Assembly: GCF_014230145.1 (NCBI RefSeq)
Contig: NZ_JACHVC010000013.1
Location: forward strand, 930,001-994,000
Reading direction: 5' to 3'
Length of the DNA: 64,000 bases
DNA from: Pelagicoccus albus
GTDB lineage: Bacteria > Verrucomicrobiota > Verrucomicrobiia > Opitutales > Opitutaceae
The position numbers and the translations under genes were made by a program. Shown one piece after another: positions 37,578 to 46,045 of the stretch. The notes below the pieces were generated by a model. The model was given only the letters and a program-made list of their open reading frames with translations, was not told the origin of the DNA and did not search any database. Within the stretch, counting starts at the first letter, position 1. Every line of letters starts with the position of its first letter.

Positions 37578-38674
37578 CTAAGTTTCAGGGTCCCCAGCCC
37601 TGCGATGGCGAAAATCAGCGATAGGATCCAAAAACGGACCACCACTTTCGATTCCGCCCAACCTTTAAGCTCAAAATGATGGTGAATGGGAGCCATACGG
37701 AAAATCCGTTTTCCCGTCATCTTGAAGGAGGCCACTTGTAAAATAACCGACATCGCCTCCATGACAAAAATGCCACCCACGATGACTAGCGTAACTGGCT
37801 GATGCACCATAAAGGCAACTATGCCAATTAATCCACCCAGAGCAAGCGACCCAGTGTCACCCATGAAGACCTCCGCCGGGTGCGTGTTGTACCAAAGAAA
37901 TGCAAGTCCTGCTCCCACCAGAGAACCGCAAATGATGGTCAGCTCTCCAACACCGGGAACATTGGATATTAGCAGATAATCAGAAATGATAGCATTACCC
38001 GCAGCATAAGCCATCACAGCGTAAACGAGTGCCGCGGAAATAGTGCAGCCAATCGCGAGCCCGTCTACCCCATCCGTCAGATTGATGGCATTGCTCGAGC
38101 CCACCAATACGAAGAAAAGGAATATAAACAGGAACCAATACGGCATCTTTTCGATCACCGCACCTTTGAAAAATGGCAGCCAAAGCTCTCGAGTCAGCTC
38201 TGCGCTTTCCGGGTGGTTTAGAAGTATCAGCAAGGCCACTACGGTCGTTATGCTTTGCCAGACTAGCTTGAACTTGGAGCTAACACCCTTGCTGTTCCGC
38301 TTGGAGACTTTCAGGAAATCATCCATGAAGCCCAAGGCAGTCAGACTCACGTAAACCAGCAAAGCGGTCAGTACCCAAACGTTCCATTGAGCCCAGAGCA
38401 GGCTGCTGCTCGTAACGCTTAAGCAGATGAGCAATCCACCCATGGTGGGAGTGTTTTTCTTGCCTTCGTGCAGCTCGGCCAAACGCCCGACTTCACTCTT
38501 GTCCCGCAAACTTTGCTGAAAGCTGAAAGATCTCAGCTTAGCGATCACCCAAGGACCTAACAAGTATCCAATCATTAGGGACGACCCCGATGCAAACAGG
38601 GTGCGCAAGGTGATAAACCGCAGCAAACGAAACGGTCCAAAATACTCTTCGTACTGGGCCAAATAACTCAGCAT
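37574..38674 (-). CDS. mraY: Phospho-N-acetylmuramoyl-pentapeptide transferase MraY
   Basis: A 366-residue polytopic enzyme that makes lipid I. Typical motifs are KKNTPTMGG, the catalytic aspartates in GFMDDFLK, NAINLTDGVDGLA, FMGDTGSLALGG and IHHHFELKGWAESKVV. A frame extension of 43 codons upstream lies inside murF in another frame and has no similarity, so the ATG at 38674 is used; it overlaps the murF stop by 7 bases. Confidence 0.96.
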   Translation of the reverse strand: MLSYLAQYEEYFGPFRLLRFITLRTLFASGSSLMIGYLLGPWVIAKLRSFSFQQSLRDKSEVGRLAELHEGKKNTPTMGGLLICLSVTSSSLLWAQWNVWVLTALLVYVSLTALGFMDDFLKVSKRNSKGVSSKFKLVWQSITTVVALLILLNHPESAELTRELWLPFFKGAVIEKMPYWFLFIFLFFVLVGSSNAINLTDGVDGLAIGCTISAALVYAVMAYAAGNAIISDYLLISNVPGVGELTIICGSLVGAGLAFLWYNTHPAEVFMGDTGSLALGGLIGIVAFMVHQPVTLVIVGGIFVMEAMSVILQVASFKMTGKRIFRMAPIHHHFELKGWAESKVVVRFWILSLIFAIAGLGTLKLR

Positions 38675-40032
38675 GCCGCACCTCCTTGCAAAACAGGCAG
38701 CACCGACTCCAGCCGATACTTGCGGCTTCCCTTCAGAAAGACGTTCCCGGAGAAGTTCCGAAGCTGTTCGGTCGCCTCCTCCGCGGTCTCGATCGCAATA
38801 CAATTATCTGTCGCTCGCCCAGCGCATTTCATACCGTGCAACACGCTCGACGCTTCGCCCCCAATCACAAGCAGGAAATCTTGTTTTCTGAAAGGAATAG
38901 CTCGCCCCAATTCTTCATGCAATCGTTTGGACTCGCCACCCAGTTCCTCCATGCATCCGATCAGGTAAAATCGAGCTTCCTCGCCAGATGTTTCTCGGAC
39001 GAAAGTATCAAGCGAATCGCGCATCGAAAGCGGATTAGCGTTGTAGCAATCCACGAAAACTTTCCAGTCCCCTAGCTTTCGCCACTCGTTTCTCATTTGG
39101 GCAGGACGCCAATCCCGTAGGGATTCGGCAACAGTCTCCCAACCTCGGCCTAAATGGGAGGCCGCCGCGATGGCAAGGGCTGCGTTTGATGCCAAGCCCG
39201 CTCCCGTTCCGCCGTATTCAAATTCCCGAACAGTGCCTTCGATATTCTGCCAATGGCGCGTTCGGCCATCCGAAGTTTCGAAACGGTAGGACCAGAGTTT
39301 GGACAATTCCTCATCAGGCTCTACGACCACAGCTTTTGAGCAGTCAATCTGCTTCAGATAAGGCATACAGGTACTGCCGACAAAAGCGATTTCCAGACGG
39401 CTTCCTTTTAGTAGCTTGCCCTTTTCTTTCGCCACGCCTTCGACGGAACCTAAATCCTGTAGATGGGCGGGACCTATCGAAGTGATAATCCCGATTTCCG
39501 GCTGGATGCACTCCTCTAGTAGCTCCATTTCACCAGGCTCGGAAATTCCAGCTTCCAAAACCGCAAACTCCGCTGTCTGACCTTGCGGCTTGAGAATACT
39601 CATAGGAACTCCCAGCAAGTTGTTTAAGTTGCCGAGAGTGCTGAGCGTTTCGCTATCCGAGAGCAAGCAGGCGAGCAGTTCCTTGCAAGTCGTCTTTCCA
39701 CAACTGCCGGTAATCCCGATCACCTTGGCTTTCCAGGTCTCGCGATATCCCCTAGCAGCAGCCCTGAGGGCCTTTTGCACATCGGAAACTAAAAGCTGCG
39801 GGATCTCAACTTCCGTTTGAAATCTATTTACGATCGCTCCCGAAGCACCCGCCTCCAAGGCTGTATTCAAAAAATCGTGTCCGTCGCGAGCCTGCGTTTT
39901 GATAGCGGCAAAGAGGAAACCCGGCTGAACCTTCCGGGAGTCGTTCACCAATCCAGCCATCTTGCTGGGGAATCCGTTTCGCCATTGGCCAGACGTCCAA
40001 GACTCAAAGTCGCTCGCATCGATCGTATCCAC
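38668..40032 (-). CDS. murF: UDP-MurNAc-tripeptide--D-alanyl-D-alanine ligase MurF
   Basis: A 454-residue Mur ligase adding D-Ala-D-Ala. Motifs are NDSRKVQPGFLFAAI, the ATP loop GITGSCGKTTCKELL, LEAGISEPGEM and VDCYNANPLSMRDSL. The start is a GTG placed immediately after the murE stop with no spacer, which implies translational coupling. Of the common GTNGKT/GSxGKT variants this one reads GSCGKT. Confidence 0.94.
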   Translation of the reverse strand: MDTIDASDFESWTSGQWRNGFPSKMAGLVNDSRKVQPGFLFAAIKTQARDGHDFLNTALEAGASGAIVNRFQTEVEIPQLLVSDVQKALRAAARGYRETWKAKVIGITGSCGKTTCKELLACLLSDSETLSTLGNLNNLLGVPMSILKPQGQTAEFAVLEAGISEPGEMELLEECIQPEIGIITSIGPAHLQDLGSVEGVAKEKGKLLKGSRLEIAFVGSTCMPYLKQIDCSKAVVVEPDEELSKLWSYRFETSDGRTRHWQNIEGTVREFEYGGTGAGLASNAALAIAAASHLGRGWETVAESLRDWRPAQMRNEWRKLGDWKVFVDCYNANPLSMRDSLDTFVRETSGEEARFYLIGCMEELGGESKRLHEELGRAIPFRKQDFLLVIGGEASSVLHGMKCAGRATDNCIAIETAEEATEQLRNFSGNVFLKGSRKYRLESVLPVLQGGAAC

Positions 40033-41550
40033 TCAGGCCCGACCTCCCAATCGCATATTCTCGATCAGCTCGATCGCCACCTTTCTATCGTCAAAAGGAA
40101 TTACCGTCTCACCATACTCCTGGAAAGACTCATGACCTTTTCCGGCGATTAAGAGGCAATCCCCTTCGCCACACGACTCCAATGCGAGCTCGATGGCCCG
40201 CCGACGATCCGCGACAAAATGAACCCGATCGCCATCGACAATGCCTTCGCGCATGTCTTGGAAAATATCCTCCACCTTTTCATTTCTAGGGTTGTCTGAT
40301 GTCGCCCAAGAAACGTCCGCCAACTCATTGGCTACCCGCATCATGGCGGGACGCTTTCCACGGTCGCGATTTCCTCCGCAACCGAAGACAACGCTGAGCT
40401 TTCCAGTCGTCACGTCGCGCAACATGCTGAGAGCATTTTTCAAAGCGTCTTCCGTGTGAGCATAATCGACTAAAACTGTTGAGGACTGTCCTGCCTCCAC
40501 TTTCTGCATACGGCCAGGGATTCCTGAAAAGGAACTCAAATCCTTCACGCAGTTAGTCACATTCAGACCCAAGCCACCACAAATGGCCAAGGCAGCTAAT
40601 GTATTACTAACATTGTATCGACCGACCAAGGAAGTGTTCACCTCGAATTCGCCATCGGGGCAACTCAAGACAAAAGTAGAGCCACCCGAAGAGAGTGCAA
40701 TCTGGCTAACCCGATAGTCCGCCTTTGGAGATTCTCCGAAAGTAATTACCTCAACGTCATCGGGAACCTCAGATACCAAACGTTCGCCATAAGGATCATC
40801 TAGGTTCATGATCGCCACCTTTGGCTGGGGCCCGTGCTCACCAAGGAAAAAACTACGCTTCACTTGGTAGTAGCTCTCCATGTCGTCGTGGTAGTCTAGG
40901 TGGTCACGCGTCAAATTCAGAAAGGCGGCTACTTCAAACTTCAAGCCCGCAACCCGATGTTGATCAATCCCATGGGAGCTAACCTCCATCACCGCCCCGC
41001 GGCATTCGAACCCCCTCATCTGGTTGAGTAAATCGCAAAGATCCAAGGACTCCGGAGTCGTGCGAAAAGAGGGAACGGTCCGGCGGACCAAATCGTACCC
41101 GATCGTACCCAAGCATCCGTAACGCTGTCCGAGATTGGCCAGAATCTGCTTCACCAGATAGGTCACGGTCGTTTTTCCGTTCGTCCCCGTCACCCCTACT
41201 AAGGAAAGAGCTTCGTCTGGTTTATCATAAAACTCACGGGCTACCGCTGCCAATGTTTGGCGAGGGTTTTCAATGGTGACAAAGGCGGTCTTGCTGCTGC
41301 GGAATCGACGGGGTTGCGAGGAGATCACCGCGACCGCTCCACGCGAAATCGCTTCGTCGACGAATGAGTTCCCGTCCGCCTTCAATCCAGGTAATGCAAA
41401 AAACAGGCTGCCGGGCGTTACTCGCCTGCTATCGATCGCCAGACGCTCGATTTTAGGATCCGGTTGCCCCTTCATGGCTTTGGCAAACTTCGGTCCCAAA
41501 ATTGCGCTTAGCTTTTTCGCTTTGGTTGGCATCTGTAGATTTACGTTCAC
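40033..41550 (-). CDS. murE: UDP-MurNAc-L-alanyl-D-glutamate--2,6-diaminopimelate ligase MurE
   Basis: A 505-residue Mur ligase. Motifs are AIDSRRVTPGSLFFAL, GVTGTNGKTTVTYLVK, NLTRDHLDYH and VDYAHTEDALKNAL. The substrate-recognition motif is DNPR (TSDNPRNEKVED), which marks meso-diaminopimelate as the third amino acid, so this is a DAP-type wall. The first codon is GTG at 41550; an ATG at 41532 is an equally possible start because neither has a clear ribosome binding site. Confidence 0.95.
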   Translation of the reverse strand: MNVNLQMPTKAKKLSAILGPKFAKAMKGQPDPKIERLAIDSRRVTPGSLFFALPGLKADGNSFVDEAISRGAVAVISSQPRRFRSSKTAFVTIENPRQTLAAVAREFYDKPDEALSLVGVTGTNGKTTVTYLVKQILANLGQRYGCLGTIGYDLVRRTVPSFRTTPESLDLCDLLNQMRGFECRGAVMEVSSHGIDQHRVAGLKFEVAAFLNLTRDHLDYHDDMESYYQVKRSFFLGEHGPQPKVAIMNLDDPYGERLVSEVPDDVEVITFGESPKADYRVSQIALSSGGSTFVLSCPDGEFEVNTSLVGRYNVSNTLAALAICGGLGLNVTNCVKDLSSFSGIPGRMQKVEAGQSSTVLVDYAHTEDALKNALSMLRDVTTGKLSVVFGCGGNRDRGKRPAMMRVANELADVSWATSDNPRNEKVEDIFQDMREGIVDGDRVHFVADRRRAIELALESCGEGDCLLIAGKGHESFQEYGETVIPFDDRKVAIELIENMRLGGRA

Positions 41551-41608
41551 GTACCCGTGCGACTCGCCTTATTGGCGACTGTTTCCTCCGAGAACCGCGA
41601 CCACTCGA

Positions 41609-43423
41609 TCAATTGCTCCCGTTGTGGAGGGTTGAGGATTGCAGGTTCGCGAAGCCATCCACTGAAGTGGACGGTGAAATAGCATAGTGCGGGATCAACT
41701 TTTTCGCAATATTGCTGAAAGATGGAGCTGCTACAGTACCTCCATAACCCGTCATCCGGTAGCCTTGGCTATTGTAAACATTAGCCCGATCAACTATCAC
41801 AGTGATAACAACTTGTGGATTATTTGCGGGAAAGAATCCCGTAAACGATCCGACGTGCTCCTTCTGTGAATAGCGGCCGCCCACGATCTTTTGCGTCGTA
41901 CCGGTTTTACCCGCCACGCGATAGCCTTCCACTACCGCTTTACGAGCTGTTCCACGGACTGAAGCCGCTTCCTCAAGCAACTGCGTAACTGTACGCGCCG
42001 TATCCCTGGAAAAGACTTTCCGGCGTGGAAGCGGACCAAACTCCGCCACGACATCCCCATCGTAATTAGTTATAGCTGCCACCACGCGAGGCGTCATTAG
42101 CACCCCTCCGTTGGCAAGAGTAGAGGTCGCCATGTGGATCTGGATCGGCGTCGCCGCGATAGAGTGGCCCATCGTCATGCGGGACAAAGTTAAGCGGTCC
42201 CACTTATCAGGCGGATTCAATATCCCTCTGGATTCCACACCGAGGCCAAAGCCACTGTACTCGCCAAATCCGAAACGCTCGACCCAATCGTAAAAGTTCT
42301 CGTCCCCTAGCTTGAAGCCGAGATGGGCGGCACCGCGATTGGAAGATTTCGAAATGACCTGAGCAACGGTCAAAACGCCCATTGCATGATCATCGCCCGG
42401 CAAGCTCACTCGATAACCGTCTGGCATGACAGCATAGGCTTCCGAGCAATCGATCTCCGTATCTACAGTTACAACGCGCTCTTCCAAAGCTGCTGCGGCG
42501 GCAACGATCTTAAAAGTGGACCCGGGCTCTAAAATATCTGTGAGGGCACGATTCTTACGGGAGTTGTCGTCAGATTCAGAATACGTATTCGGGTTGAAAC
42601 TCGGATAGTTCCCCAATCCAAGCATCTCGCCTGTATAAGGATCGGAAACAATAATAGTAGCAGCCTGTGGCTTATACTTTTTGGCAATCTCAGCTAGTTC
42701 CTTTTCAACTACATCCTGTACATAAGAATCCAAGGTTAGGACCACATTAAATCCATCGGTAGAGGCGACCTGCCTCCTTCTGAATTGAGCCATTTCGCGG
42801 CGGCCGGCTCCAATTTCAGTCTCAGTCCAACCTTCTTCTCCGCTCAAGTAGTAGTTGAACTCTCGTTCCACTCCCATCGCGGCTTGGCCGTCTTTACGAA
42901 CAAAGCCAAGAACGTGAGCAGCAAGGCCTTCTTGAGGATATTCACGTTCGTAGCTCTTGGTGCTCGTAACGCAACGGATCCCCATTTGAGCCAATCCTTC
43001 GAATGAGCGTGGCTCGACCCGACGCTTCAGGCGAACCCAACGAGGGCTGATTGACTTCAGATTATCCGGCATGCGCCCGTTGACCATACCGAACGCCTCC
43101 TGAACTTTGGATACAGGAAGATCGAGAGATTTCGCTATAGCGGGTATTTTGGCCCAGTCGCTTTGCTTGATCTCGTGACGATCCACCCCGACCTCTAGGA
43201 AAATATGACTGGTGGCGAGAATTTCTCCATTGATGTCATAAATGTCGCCTCGCCTCGGCATTTCGCGAAGAACGCGAAACCGAGTCTGTTCCAATTCGTC
43301 AACCAGTTCGGGGCTCTTGAAAGCGTGCAGTTCGACCAAGCGGTAGCCTATCGCTCCATATCCACAGAAGAAAAGAAGAGCGAGTATCCAAAATCTAAAC
43401 TTAGTTCCTGGACGGCTAGCCAT
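41609..43423 (-). CDS. ftsI: Septal transpeptidase FtsI (PBP3-type)
   Basis: A 604-residue class B penicillin-binding protein. A transmembrane anchor (about 10-30) is followed by the dimerisation/pedestal domain (RGDIYDINGEILATS) and a transpeptidase domain with Ser302-x-x-Lys305 in EPGSTFKI, SxN in SKSSNRGA and the KTG motif in VAGKTGTTQK. Works with FtsW to crosslink septal wall. No PASTA domain is present. It starts 6 bases after the ftsL stop. Confidence 0.95.
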   Translation of the reverse strand: MASRPGTKFRFWILALLFFCGYGAIGYRLVELHAFKSPELVDELEQTRFRVLREMPRRGDIYDINGEILATSHIFLEVGVDRHEIKQSDWAKIPAIAKSLDLPVSKVQEAFGMVNGRMPDNLKSISPRWVRLKRRVEPRSFEGLAQMGIRCVTSTKSYEREYPQEGLAAHVLGFVRKDGQAAMGVEREFNYYLSGEEGWTETEIGAGRREMAQFRRRQVASTDGFNVVLTLDSYVQDVVEKELAEIAKKYKPQAATIIVSDPYTGEMLGLGNYPSFNPNTYSESDDNSRKNRALTDILEPGSTFKIVAAAAALEERVVTVDTEIDCSEAYAVMPDGYRVSLPGDDHAMGVLTVAQVISKSSNRGAAHLGFKLGDENFYDWVERFGFGEYSGFGLGVESRGILNPPDKWDRLTLSRMTMGHSIAATPIQIHMATSTLANGGVLMTPRVVAAITNYDGDVVAEFGPLPRRKVFSRDTARTVTQLLEEAASVRGTARKAVVEGYRVAGKTGTTQKIVGGRYSQKEHVGSFTGFFPANNPQVVITVIVDRANVYNSQGYRMTGYGGTVAAPSFSNIAKKLIPHYAISPSTSVDGFANLQSSTLHNGSN

Positions 43424-43429
43424 AGGTGA

Positions 43430-43807
43430 TTAAAAAGTCGATACCGTGACCATAGACTGAGATTGCTTCTCGTAGAGTCGCTTGGTTGGATCCTCCAGAA
43501 CATGCACGATCTGCGTGTCGCGCGGCATGCGAAGCCCCAGCTTAAACTGTTTGTTCAAGTCTTTGAGCTCATCTCGAGTCGTTTGCCGAGCAAGTACAGC
43601 TCCGAGCTCAGCGATGTGTCGCTTTTGTTCGGAGATGCCCGAGTAAAGCGCCTTATTCTGGTTGGCGAGCACAGCAGCTTCATGCCGCAGATAAACGGTG
43701 GCCAAGCCAAACGCTCCTACAAACAAGAAGAGTGAGAAGGTAAGCCAAATGATTCTGTTGAGTAGCGAATTAACGCGGGTATTCTTTCGAGTCGTGCGGT
43801 TACTCAT
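43430..43807 (-). CDS. ftsL: FtsL-like divisome protein
   Basis: A 125-residue bitopic protein directly before ftsI. It has a basic N-terminus (RTTRKNTRVNSLLNR), a transmembrane segment at about 20-42 (IIWLTFSLFLFVGAFGLATVYL) and a helical coiled-coil-like periplasmic part (about 43-95). FtsL proteins are too diverged to recognise by sequence alone, so the call rests on size, topology and position. Confidence 0.75.
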   Translation of the reverse strand: MSNRTTRKNTRVNSLLNRIIWLTFSLFLFVGAFGLATVYLRHEAAVLANQNKALYSGISEQKRHIAELGAVLARQTTRDELKDLNKQFKLGLRMPRDTQIVHVLEDPTKRLYEKQSQSMVTVSTF

Positions 43808-43824
43808 TTTTCGTATTCGCCAAG

Positions 43825-44022
43825 CTACACGCGTCGAGCGGGGAGCCTGAAAGTGCGATCAAAGGGTTTAAAAGCAATGGTGGGAGAATCGGTTCCGACA
43901 GTCGTCTCCAGCCGGCAATCAAGGCTAGCGTCGAGAGGAACAGCTCCACTGTTTTGAGAGTGAGGCTGGCGGTTTAATTTACTTTTGCTGGTTGTCGAGT
44001 CATTCATGGTTGGCGTGGTCAT
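43825..44022 (-). CDS. Small ORF between rsmH and ftsL, unknown
   Basis: A 65-residue polar peptide (MTTPTMNDSTTSKSKLNRQP...FDRTFRLPARRV) with no recognised domain, signal peptide or membrane segment. It fills the gap between rsmH (24 bases before it) and ftsL (17 bases after it) with operon-like spacing. There is no clear Shine-Dalgarno sequence; starts at 44022 or 44007 are possible. It may be a real small protein or only leader sequence. Confidence 0.4.
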   Translation of the reverse strand: MTTPTMNDSTTSKSKLNRQPHSQNSGAVPLDASLDCRLETTVGTDSPTIAFKPFDRTFRLPARRV

Positions 44023-44046
44023 TTTTATGCCGTATTCATATTTCGG

Positions 44047-44964
44047 CTACTTTAGGCGTCTCAGTACACGAAGCTTGGCAGAACGGCTTCGCGGGTTTTC
44101 GGCTATCTCTGATTCAGTTGCGGTGATGGGCTTTTTGCCTAGTAGTTCCGCTAGAACTTCCCGCATATCTTGCGGTCTATTATCGTTTGCCCCTTCAGGT
44201 CTTCCGGCCCAACGACGGTAAAACGTCTTCGCGACGCGATCTTCTAGAGAATGAAAACTGATCGAGCAAAGGATGCCTCCTATCTTAAGGCGTTCGAAGG
44301 CTGTAGGCAGCCCGCGTTCGATAACTCCAATCTCATCATTGATCGCAATGCGGATTCCTTGAAAGACTTTGGTCGCGGGATGTATCTTTGATGAGAAGCG
44401 AATTCTTGCTGGCGTTACCGAGACTACCAAATCAGCAAGCTGAGTGGTCGTATTCAGCTCACCCTTACCGCGGGCAGTCACAATTGCATCAACGATCTTT
44501 CTCCAATTCTTTTCCTCCGCATATCCGCGAATCGCATGAATGAGCTCCGAGCGATCGGCAGAAGCAAGCCACTGAGCGGCTGAACGTCCCGCCTCTGGAT
44601 TCATACGCATGTCCAAAGGCGCTTCTCCTCGAAACGAGAATCCGCGATCGATCTGATCCAATTGGAAAGACGAAACCCCGAAATCGAACAAGGCCCCGTC
44701 AAAGGGTCCCTCTTCCAACTGATCGAGGGACTCGAAGTTCATGCGGTGAAAGTGAAAGCGGTCGCCGTATCGACTTTTCAATTCCTTCGAACGCTCCACA
44801 GCTTGAGGGTCCTGATCCAAGGCTACCACGGTGCAATCCGCTGCATTCAAAATCAGTTCCGTATGCCCTCCTCCACCAAAGGTGCAGTCCAGATACAAGC
44901 CACCGTCACGCGGAGCAAGGTACTCGAGCGTCTCGGTTGCTAAAACTGGTACATGTCCTTCCAT
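44047..44964 (-). CDS. rsmH: 16S rRNA (cytosine1402-N4)-methyltransferase RsmH (MraW)
   Basis: A 305-residue SAM-dependent methyltransferase. It begins MEGHVPVLATETLEYL, matching the family N-terminus; a TTG 29 codons upstream gives an extension without similarity. SAM motifs are DCTFGGGGHTELIL and ALDQDPQAVERS, and family motifs include FDGALFDFGVSSFQLD, RGFSFRGEAPLDMRM, FQGIRIAINDE and SFHSLEDRVAK. It modifies C1402 of 16S rRNA and usually follows mraZ. Confidence 0.95.
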   Translation of the reverse strand: MEGHVPVLATETLEYLAPRDGGLYLDCTFGGGGHTELILNAADCTVVALDQDPQAVERSKELKSRYGDRFHFHRMNFESLDQLEEGPFDGALFDFGVSSFQLDQIDRGFSFRGEAPLDMRMNPEAGRSAAQWLASADRSELIHAIRGYAEEKNWRKIVDAIVTARGKGELNTTTQLADLVVSVTPARIRFSSKIHPATKVFQGIRIAINDEIGVIERGLPTAFERLKIGGILCSISFHSLEDRVAKTFYRRWAGRPEGANDNRPQDMREVLAELLGKKPITATESEIAENPRSRSAKLRVLRRLK

Positions 44965-44989
44965 ATCGTGTGGGCGATCTTCGAGGCGG

Positions 44990-45199
44990 CTAGCGAAATC
45001 TGGTGTCGTTGAATTGCTCTCTGCCTGGCACTCGGGGTAGCTTGTATTCAAAATCCCAAGTCGTGCAGTGCCGGATCTTGGCTTTTCCGAAAGAGCCTCC
45101 CATGCCGAGAAACCTTCCGGCTCCCGGCGAAAGCCCCTTACGCGGGGCGAGCCCCACTGTTTCCATTAAACTAGAGAGTATTGTCTGGCGGTCCTTCAT
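44990..45199 (-). CDS. Small ORF between mraZ and rsmH, unknown
   Basis: A 69-residue ORF starting MKDRQTILSSLMETVGLA, with a Gly-rich middle (GAGRFLGMGGSFGKAK) and a charged end. I recognise no family. It is supported by a strong Shine-Dalgarno (AAAGGAG, plus-strand 45208-45214) 8 bases before its ATG; this site overlaps the mraZ stop codon. The stop lies 25 bases before rsmH. The position and ribosome binding site make it a likely translated small protein of the dcw operon. Confidence 0.6.
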   Translation of the reverse strand: MKDRQTILSSLMETVGLAPRKGLSPGAGRFLGMGGSFGKAKIRHCTTWDFEYKLPRVPGREQFNDTRFR

Positions 45200-45212
45200 G
45201 ACTGAATCTCCT

Positions 45213-45668
45213 TTAGATCCCAGCAAGCTTCATCAGCTTGCTCATGTCGTCGTTGTTCGCCTTCGGATCCACGGAGCTCCATCTGTCCGGTGACCAAATG
45301 CGAAAATCGGTAAGGCGGCCTACGATCATGACCTCCTTGGTGATACCAGCATGAGCGAGCAACTCTTCGGTCAAGTTGACTCGGCCCTGCTTATCACAGC
45401 CAAATGAATGAGCTTCCGAGAAGAGCTTGTCCTGCAAAGTGGACAGATCTTCGTCGCTCAGGTTTTGAGACTCCATCAACTCCATGAGCTTCTGAACTCG
45501 CGAAGGCGGTAGTACATGGATCGACCCGCTGGTTGGGTCCGGGAATGCCAGATACACGTCTTCTGTGTCCCCATCAAAGCGCCATTTCGAAGGGATCGTG
45601 AGACGATTCTTCGAATCAAGGTTTCGTTGGTGTTTGCCAACGAAAATTGGTCTGCCCAAGGCGCTCAT
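45213..45668 (-). CDS. mraZ: Transcriptional regulator / division protein MraZ
   Basis: A 151-residue protein with two AbrB-like SpoVT halves (GKHQRNLDSKNRLTIPSKWR and FGCDKQGRVNLTEELLAHAG), the ring-forming DNA-binding MraZ that controls its own cluster. The ATG at 45668 has a GGAAG ribosome binding site; 22 extra codons upstream would read into the operator and are rejected. It is the first gene of the dcw cluster. Confidence 0.95.
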   Translation of the reverse strand: MSALGRPIFVGKHQRNLDSKNRLTIPSKWRFDGDTEDVYLAFPDPTSGSIHVLPPSRVQKLMELMESQNLSDEDLSTLQDKLFSEAHSFGCDKQGRVNLTEELLAHAGITKEVMIVGRLTDFRIWSPDRWSSVDPKANNDDMSKLMKLAGI

Positions 45669-45700
45669 TAATTTTTCTTCCGGAAGTAATGTGGAGAACT

Positions 45701-45730
45701 TCCCCAAAAGTCCCCACTTTCCCCCACTTT
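45701..45730 (-). promoter_or_regulatory. MraZ-type operator: three 10-bp direct repeats
   Basis: On the minus strand three TGGGG motifs (complement of CCCCA at 45702, 45712 and 45722) are spaced exactly 10 bp apart, within about 35-60 bases of the mraZ start. MraZ of E. coli binds TGGGN repeats with the same 10-bp period, so autoregulation is very likely. A perfect CTTCCGGAAG palindrome (45677-45686) lies between the repeats and the start. Confidence 0.82.
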
Positions 45731-45774
45731 TCAATTAAATTCCACCACCAAGCCCCTTTTTTACTATCAACAAG

Positions 45775-45783
45775 TTATTCACA
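45775..45783 (+). promoter_or_regulatory. DnaA-box sequence 1
   Basis: TTATTCACA, a perfect match to the TTATNCACA DnaA box, about 107 bases upstream of the mraZ start. Paired with an inverted copy at 45943. Confidence 0.5.
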
Positions 45784-45821
45784 TCCCATTCCTTAACAGC
45801 GGTTTTACGTTTGAGGCCCTT

Positions 45822-45843
45822 TTTCCCTCGGCACAGAGGGAAA
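45822..45843. repeat. Hairpin A in the mraZ upstream region
   Basis: A perfect 8-bp stem TTTCCCTC / GAGGGAAA with a 6-base loop. It lies 2 bases before hairpin B. Confidence 0.6.
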
Positions 45844-45845
45844 TC

Positions 45846-45880
45846 GCGATTTCGGCACGCTGAAACGCTCCCGAAATCGC
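45846..45880. repeat. Hairpin B in the mraZ upstream region
   Basis: A perfect 10-bp inverted repeat GCGATTTCGG / CCGAAATCGC with a 15-base spacer. Two weaker GGGCC/GGCCC hairpins follow at about 45903-45918 and 45974-45990. Their function is unknown. Confidence 0.6.
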
Positions 45881-45942
45881 CATGTTGTTAACCGGGGTTT
45901 CTGGGCCGTTTTTGGCCCCATTTTCACCTACCTCCGTCGGAC

Positions 45943-45951
45943 TGTGAATAA
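45943..45951 (-). promoter_or_regulatory. DnaA-box sequence 2, inverted
   Basis: TGTGAATAA, the exact complement of TTATTCACA, 168 bases from box 1 and facing it, about 95 bases before the DUF971 gene. The whole divergent gap 45669-46045 (377 bases) therefore contains the MraZ operator, two DnaA boxes and four hairpins, and no gene. Confidence 0.5.
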
Positions 45952-46045
45952 CTCGCGAACAACTGGAATAAGTGGCCCGAAAAGTGGGCCTGCGAACTTG
46001 CTTGCGGAACGCCCCCACCCTATCCCACTTTGCCACAACCAAGTC

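Noticed and set aside
45735-45990. Chromosomal origin of replication
   Set aside because: Only two perfect DnaA boxes, no clear AT-rich unwinding element between them and no dnaA, dnaN or gidA neighbour; kept only as a regulatory observation.
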